Part shown: in pieces, positions 31,584-36,896 of the stretch
Layout: the number at the start of each line of letters is the position of its first letter
Numbering within the stretch: the first letter of the stretch is position 1
NCBI GenBank assembly: GCA_905250885.1
Contig: CAJNOQ010001035.1
Location: forward strand, 1-36,896
Origin: Didymodactylos carnosus
Lineage: Eukaryota > Rotifera > Eurotatoria > Philodinida > Philodinidae
DNA: 36,896 nt
Reading direction: 5' to 3'
The notes under the pieces: generated by a model
Seen by the model: the letters and a program-made list of their open reading frames with translations, nothing else
Database searches by the model: none
Told to the model about the DNA's origin: nothing
Translations under genes and position numbers: made by a program

Positions 31584-34500
31584 ATTTGTTTCAACTTATA
31601 AGATTAGAAAATAGTAATCATCTATATAAAAAGAAAGAAAAAGAAAAGTAAAAGTAAAGATATACACACACACACATACACGCAGTTTGATAGAAGAAAC
31701 CAGTATAAAAAAATATATGCTAGTATAGATCATCATTTATTTGTAGTTTATAATAGACAAGTGTTTTGATGATTAATTAGATATCTCATAGAATTTAGTT
31801 ATCTAAGATTTGATTTCATTACTAAATCTAAAAATAAATCTCTACATTTATCGACAACATCTGCACATTTCATTTAGTATTAATGATTGAAAAATAAAGT
31901 ATTTCATTATGGGTATATTAAAATATTGAGAAAAAAAATAAATAAACTACGTATATATATATAGATTATTCTGACTAAACTGATTCATTAAGTGATCACT
32001 GACAATCTAAATAAAAGATCAGTTAAGTTAGTCTTTATCATAAGAGATTTTTGTAGTATTATAAATTATTTATATATAAATTTTTACCTATTCCATGTTC
32101 GATGAGAAGAAAAAAAAAACACATTTAACATAACATTATCCTATTACCTACAAATTGACATCTCTTTCTCTCAATCTATAATGATAATAATAAATGAATA
32201 CATATGTGCCAGTAAAATCAACTTTTAACTCATGAGTACCTCTGTGTCTCTGAGAATAAGTATTTTTTTCGAGTATTATATATCATGCATTAATCATCTT
32301 GAGTAATAATACACCCTTAAAAAAAAATATATTATTTTTTTTTTTTTTTTGTTTTTTGAAAGACAAAAATCATATGGATGACATAAAGATCTAGAAGTCA
32401 GACTCGTATATACACTCTCTTTTACAATTATGATAGAAAAAAATATGTGAAATTATTTTCTATTTTATTTTATTTTTTTTTTGTATGTTTTTTTGTTTTT
32501 GTGAAGTAGAAAAAACAAAAAAAACAAAAAAATTCCTCAATTTATTATAATAGTGATCATATAAAATATAAAAGAAAAGAATCGGATATTTTTCTTATAT
32601 CTATTTCAATATGACATATTAAGATATTATAATACTCAATCGTTATTTCGATTCCATCGGGTCTATACATGTTATTATTCTAAATCTCTTTGCACATGAC
32701 TACGATATCAAGCTAAGTTTTTAACAGCTTCTTATAGATATAACATCATACTGTTCTACTTACAGATAAATCTTTTAAAATGACACATTTTAATTGGTTG
32801 AATATATAAATTTGGTCTAATTATATAAGAGACGAAACAACATTACCTGTAGTTTGTGTATACAAAACAAAAAAACAAAAAAATTTTTAAAATAACAATT
32901 TTTATTCATTATTTTTAACTTATCAGTAGTACTAGCATACTCACAAACTTTTTACCAAATGCTTTGACAATGCACTATGGAGAGAAAAAAAAAGAGGAGA
33001 CATTATATTCAATTATGCTAAAAAGATGGGTATATTTGTATTTTTTTTTTTTTTTTTTTGCTTTTATGCGTGTATAGGAGCCTTTCTAATAATGATGGCA
33101 CTAGATATATTGAAAAGAAATATATAAACAAGATACAGGCAATACTGTGAAACATGCATCTCTACATTATTATTATTTTTTATTTTTTTATTTTTCATTC
33201 TTCTTTCTAATAATCGAAACTCGACGGCATATCACATATCTATATATTCAAAGTAATTTCTTTTTTAGAGCTGCTGTGTGTTTTTTTTCTTCTTTTTTTT
33301 TTTTTATTAAATAACAGCCTCAGATCAAACAATAAATTACATTGACGGAAAAATTAATTAATTGTATTATTGCGTTTAAGAAAACATTTCAATTGTTTGT
33401 TAGATAGACAAGATTCATCTAGATTCTTTAAGGAAAAAAAAACTAAAAATAATTTTTTATAAAATTTTAAACATAACTTTAGTTGAAATATATGTAATTG
33501 ATTATGGTGATCTCGAATATCATATTTTCCATCGTTAAAAATTCTTTTTTTTTAAATTATTAAAAAATAAAATGTTTGTTTTTTTGTTTTGTTTTTTGTC
33601 TTCTTTTATGAATAGTCTTTTCAAACAAATGCGAATTTTGACTAGATTCTAATCATATTTAACGGTTCATTGTCGATCAAACTATGTTTTATATATATAA
33701 AAATAAATGTTCAATTTTATTCGAGAAAAATTGACATTTAATGAATCAGTTTCTCTTAATAAACGAGTATTTGTTTTTGTTTTTTGTACAAAAACATTTT
33801 TCACTCATTCAATATTTTAATAAATCTGAATCGGGCAACAATTTTTACGCTAATCACAATCTTATTGATACACGTTTCCTCGTTCTTTGTTCATCGTTAA
33901 AGTAAGCAAAATGATTTCTAAAAAAAAACAAATTATAACCCATTGTTTGTCCTATTTTATATGGCCTATTAATTTTGATAAAAAATGCAATTTTTCTTTT
34001 TTTAAAAATATATTCCGTTTTAAATAATAAATATGTTTAAATTTGTTTTTGATAAAAAAATAAAAACCATAATGTAAACATGATAACCTAGATCAATTAA
34101 GCTTAAAGGTATTATTGTTTTGTTAAATTTGTTTTTTGTTTTTATAAAAGTTATATACACGTATTTTATTCAAAATTAAGTTTAAACTTGTTTTATTGTA
34201 AACATAATATGTTTCAAATAAAAGAATAACTGACATTATACAAAAATATGCCCGTTGTAAAGATCATTAGCCAAACAAGAAGAAAGTTATATAACTTACC
34301 CTCTGTTTGAAACAAAAAAAATAATAATTATTATACACGTTTCTCATGGATAATACTATTTGATCTAGATTGAACTACAAACACGAGAAAACGGAAACCT
34401 TTTTATTCAAAATATGAACTATGATTAAATGATAGAGACTTGCTTTTTATTTTCATGTTCTATTCTGTTTTTATATTCATTTAATTATGCATCACTCAAT

Positions 34501-35990
34501 TTTACACTGATGACTTCCGGCTTGCTGTTTTTTTTTTTTTTTTTGTCCAAACTCACAAAATATGAAATTAGATATAGCACACGATACAGTAAAAAAAAAA
34601 AAGATTCTTTTTCTCTTCATATAACTGTCAGACGTTTGTTTCGCACTATGATTTTAGTTTAAGGATAATAAAAAAAAAAAAAAGAAATAGACTAATTTAT
34701 TTCGTAATTTCAAAACATGTCATTTATCGTGTGTAGGTTATCCTGCTTTTTTTTTGTACTCTTTCTCTAGTCTAATTGGACAAATTCTCGTTCGATCCTC
34801 TTTAATATATCAAATCTTAATAAAGAATTAAATATAAATTAACTATTTCTTTACTTCTATTTTTTATTTTGTAAACGTTTAATACGTTTCTAAATGTAGA
34901 AAAAAATTGAATATTTTACTTTTTAGAAATGAATCTAACTTAAACAAACAAAAAAATATTTAATAATCTTTATTAAATTTAAATTTAATATGATTAGCTA
35001 ACAGACGCCAAATTTAGATTAACAATATTGTTCGAGATTATTTATAGCATAAAACTTGTAAATAAGGAAATTACATTTTAACACCCGACATTGACATGAT
35101 CTATTTTTGATTTTGTAATTAACCAATTCTAAAGCAATTATGTTTTGTTTCTAAATCGATTTATTATCGAAATTACACGTACTAACAGATAAATAGGCTA
35201 ATAAAATGATTTTATATCTTCATCACAATGTTTAAGAACACCCTCTTATTCGCGTTTATGACTAAACACTATACTTAGATTTTGTAATTATTAATATTCT
35301 TTTTTTTTATGAAGATGATCAATCAGTTTTTGATTACGTGTTTTCTGGGTTTTTTCTTTTAGTCAATAGACCATCTAAGAAAAAAAAACGAATTCTAATT
35401 TGATTTTAACAAAAAACGAAAGCTAATGGTAACATTTTGTCACAACAACACCATTAAATATATCTCTTTTGTGACTATGTAATGCTTTATAGAAGAATTT
35501 TTCAGTATAATAGGTATGTTTTTCATTCGAGACAATAACCATCCACTGTGTTAATTAAACTCATATCTATATTAAGTGTTTGATTAAATACTTTAATAGC
35601 ATGTTTTTCTGATCGTCACTTGGGAATAACTTCTAGTCTCATATGACTCATTTTTTCACGTTATTGGTACCAAATATTATATACTGTATTGTTACCATCG
35701 ATAAAAAGTCTGCGAAAACAATCATAATCCGGATATAATCTGTTAGGTTTATTGAATAGTACCGTCTCTCGTTCATCACATCGAATAGAAGTTATATTGA
35801 TGTTAAAGTAGAGAATTATCTTGACCCTGTGTCATATTTTATTTTTCAAAAAAAACTTTTTAAAGTAAACAGCAGTAAGCAGAAGGTAAGAATTTGTACT
35901 TTGGAAAATTTCAAAAAATAAAAATGATAAAACGAGATGATTCCTTCAATAGCATAGACATCTAGATCCTAAATACTAAAGCATATTAAA
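31584..35990. other. Gene desert with long A/T homopolymers
   Basis: 4.4 kb with no supportable exon. It contains an AC-rich short repeat (about 31663-31676), many A or T runs of 10-20 bases (for example 32335-32350, 33041-33059, 33291-33305, 34529-34544) and ATATAT stretches. The frame 34429-34662 runs through a T tract and is discarded. Regulatory DNA for the minus-strand SOCS-box gene presumably lies at the left edge. Confidence 0.55.
34964..34996. repeat. Perfect 20-bp palindrome with extended stem
   Basis: TATTAAATTTAAATTTAATA (34971-34990) is its own reverse complement. TAATC to the left and GATTA to the right extend the stem past a one- or two-base bulge. In such AT-rich DNA this may be chance. 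Confidence 0.6.
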
Positions 35991-36362
35991 CCAACATTGG
36001 TCTTCACGACTTACGAGGGAACCTTCTCAGGTGTAACCGTCCTTTTCCAATGTAACTCACATGGATCGATTGCCTACCTGGTGGTAGTAAAAAACCTAAG
36101 AGGTTTTATTCAGAAAGCTCTTCCTTCGAAAATTCGAGCCATTTTTCTGATTTTCCGAGCACAAATCGGCCAAAATAGAAAAATTCATATCTCAGCCAAA
36201 TAACATCGTATACACTTGAAACTTGTATACCAACTAGGGCCACAAAGACACTCACTACTGTGAAAGTCTCAAATCTTCACCAGTTTTACTTCTTGAGATA
36301 CAAGATTTTTTGTTATAGTAGAAAAAATCGCATATATCTCTCACTGTATGCATTTTTGTTGG

Positions 36363-36439
36363 TATCCATTGTATTCTACTTTCCCTATAAGGCTAACGCT
36401 GTTCTCTCTCATTATACTAGTCAGCGTTTCTTCCTGTGG
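36363..36439. repeat. Left arm of a perfect 77-bp inverted repeat
   Basis: Exactly the reverse complement of 36820-36896, the last 77 bases of the window. Pairing stops at CCTGTGG here; beyond it the two sides differ. On the minus strand, the stretch just outside (TTTTTTCTCGCCACAG) has the form of a splice acceptor placed at the arm boundary. The other limit of the repeat is unknown because the partner runs off the window. Confidence 0.9.
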
Positions 36440-36594
36440 CGAGAAAAAACTCAAAACATTTGTTACATACACACACACTTGTTCCCCTCGAGTAAGAGAA
36501 GAAATAGTAATTAGAGGGAAAGAGAGAAATAAATAGACATAGAGAGAAAAGGTAGATTTACTGTTTTATCTCATTGCTACCAACTTTTTGTTAA

Positions 36595-36896
36595 AGCAAA
36601 AACAACAGGAAGATCTTCAATTCACATAATGTGAACCGCCTACTGTCCAATTTGATAAGAAAAAATCTACCATCAGACAGTTTGACTTTAGGATATTGTA
36701 CAAGAGACGAAGACGTCGCCAAAAACTTATTTGAAAACATTCAAGCAATTTTCCATTCTAATGAGTACTCCTTTGATCATGAATATACATTAGATTTCGC
36801 ATATAATATGAAACAATCACCACAGGAAGAAACGCTGACTAGTATAATGAGAGAGAACAGCGTTAGCCTTATAGGGAAAGTAGAATACAATGGATA
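36595..36896 (+). CDS. Open frame running off the right edge, product unknown
   Basis: After an in-frame TAA at 36592 the frame stays open for about 100 codons to the window end. Composition is protein-like: RLLSNLIRKNLPSDSLTLG, then YCTRDEDVAKNLFENIQAIF, and SIMRENSVSLIGKVEYNG at the edge. No ATG lies near its start, so it is probably an exon; TTTTGTTAAAG just upstream is a weak acceptor. Its last 77 bases are the right arm of the inverted repeat, so the same peptide is encoded on the minus strand at 36439-36363, where a TGA follows a few codons later. I do not recognise the family. A transposon protein or a host gene with a broken inverted copy are both possible. Confidence 0.4.
36820..36896. 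repeat. Right arm of the 77-bp inverted repeat (cut by window edge)
   Basis: Identical in reverse complement to 36363-36439, separated from it by 380 bases. It lies within the open frame at 36595-36896. Zero mismatches imply a recent event, gene conversion, or an assembly artefact at the end of the window. Confidence 0.9.

Noticed and set aside
34429-34662. Plus-strand frame of 77 codons in the gene desert
   Set aside because: It runs through long T and A homopolymers and encodes a Phe run; low-complexity artefact.
36260-36536. Two overlapping plus-strand frames near the right end
   Set aside because: They overlap the left arm of the inverted repeat in the antisense direction and share no composition with real exons; the coding-like strand of that arm is minus.

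Overview
The window looks like animal nuclear DNA. The best guess is a bdelloid rotifer or a close relative. The base composition is very AT-rich. Real genes are split by many short GT-AG introns, most of them 57-65 bp. Typical metazoan families occur (Rubicon-homology, SOCS box, MYND finger, DUSP14/18-like phosphatases, PPxY tetraspan), next to one gene of bacterial type (a HAD phosphatase) that has acquired introns. The organism assignment is inference. No operons, tRNAs, rRNAs or CRISPR arrays were seen.

Layout. 0-8.5 kb: one intact minus-strand tetraspan gene, then gene remains. These are a broken secreted phospholipase A2-like gene, several orphan coding-like exons, and a decayed CR1/Jockey-type LINE. 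Two nearly identical 531-bp direct repeats (3965-4495 and 7588-8118) enclose most of this. 9.1-13.7 kb: two well-supported multi-exon genes that converge. The plus-strand gene joins an HNH-like segment to a MYND zinc finger; the minus-strand gene is a short Rubicon-homology-domain protein. 16.7-20.5 kb: two tandem minus-strand dual-specificity phosphatase genes with long Ser/Thr-rich tails and non-matching introns. 21.6-22.6 kb: the plus-strand HAD phosphatase, with one GC-AG intron. 24.6-26.5 kb: a frameshifted F-box/LRR-like gene. 30.5-31.6 kb: a two-exon SOCS-box protein. 31.6-36 kb: a homopolymer-rich gene desert. The right end holds an open frame covered by a perfect 77-bp inverted repeat whose partner arm lies 380 bp away.

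Functional links are loose, as expected in a eukaryote. Signalling and turnover genes recur: phosphatases, a likely Elongin BC adaptor, an F-box remnant, an endolysosome/autophagy-type RH protein and a likely WW-ligand membrane protein.

A recurring pattern is a set of 90-200-bp patches, each built from one short motif repeated in both orientations (about 1-90, 3205-3410, 13090-13230, 14340-14520, 26510-26690 and probably 28085-28340). Larger imperfect foldbacks also occur (9664-9947, 26940-27530, 28733-28980). None matches a transposon family I can name. All gene models were spliced by eye, without transcript or database support.
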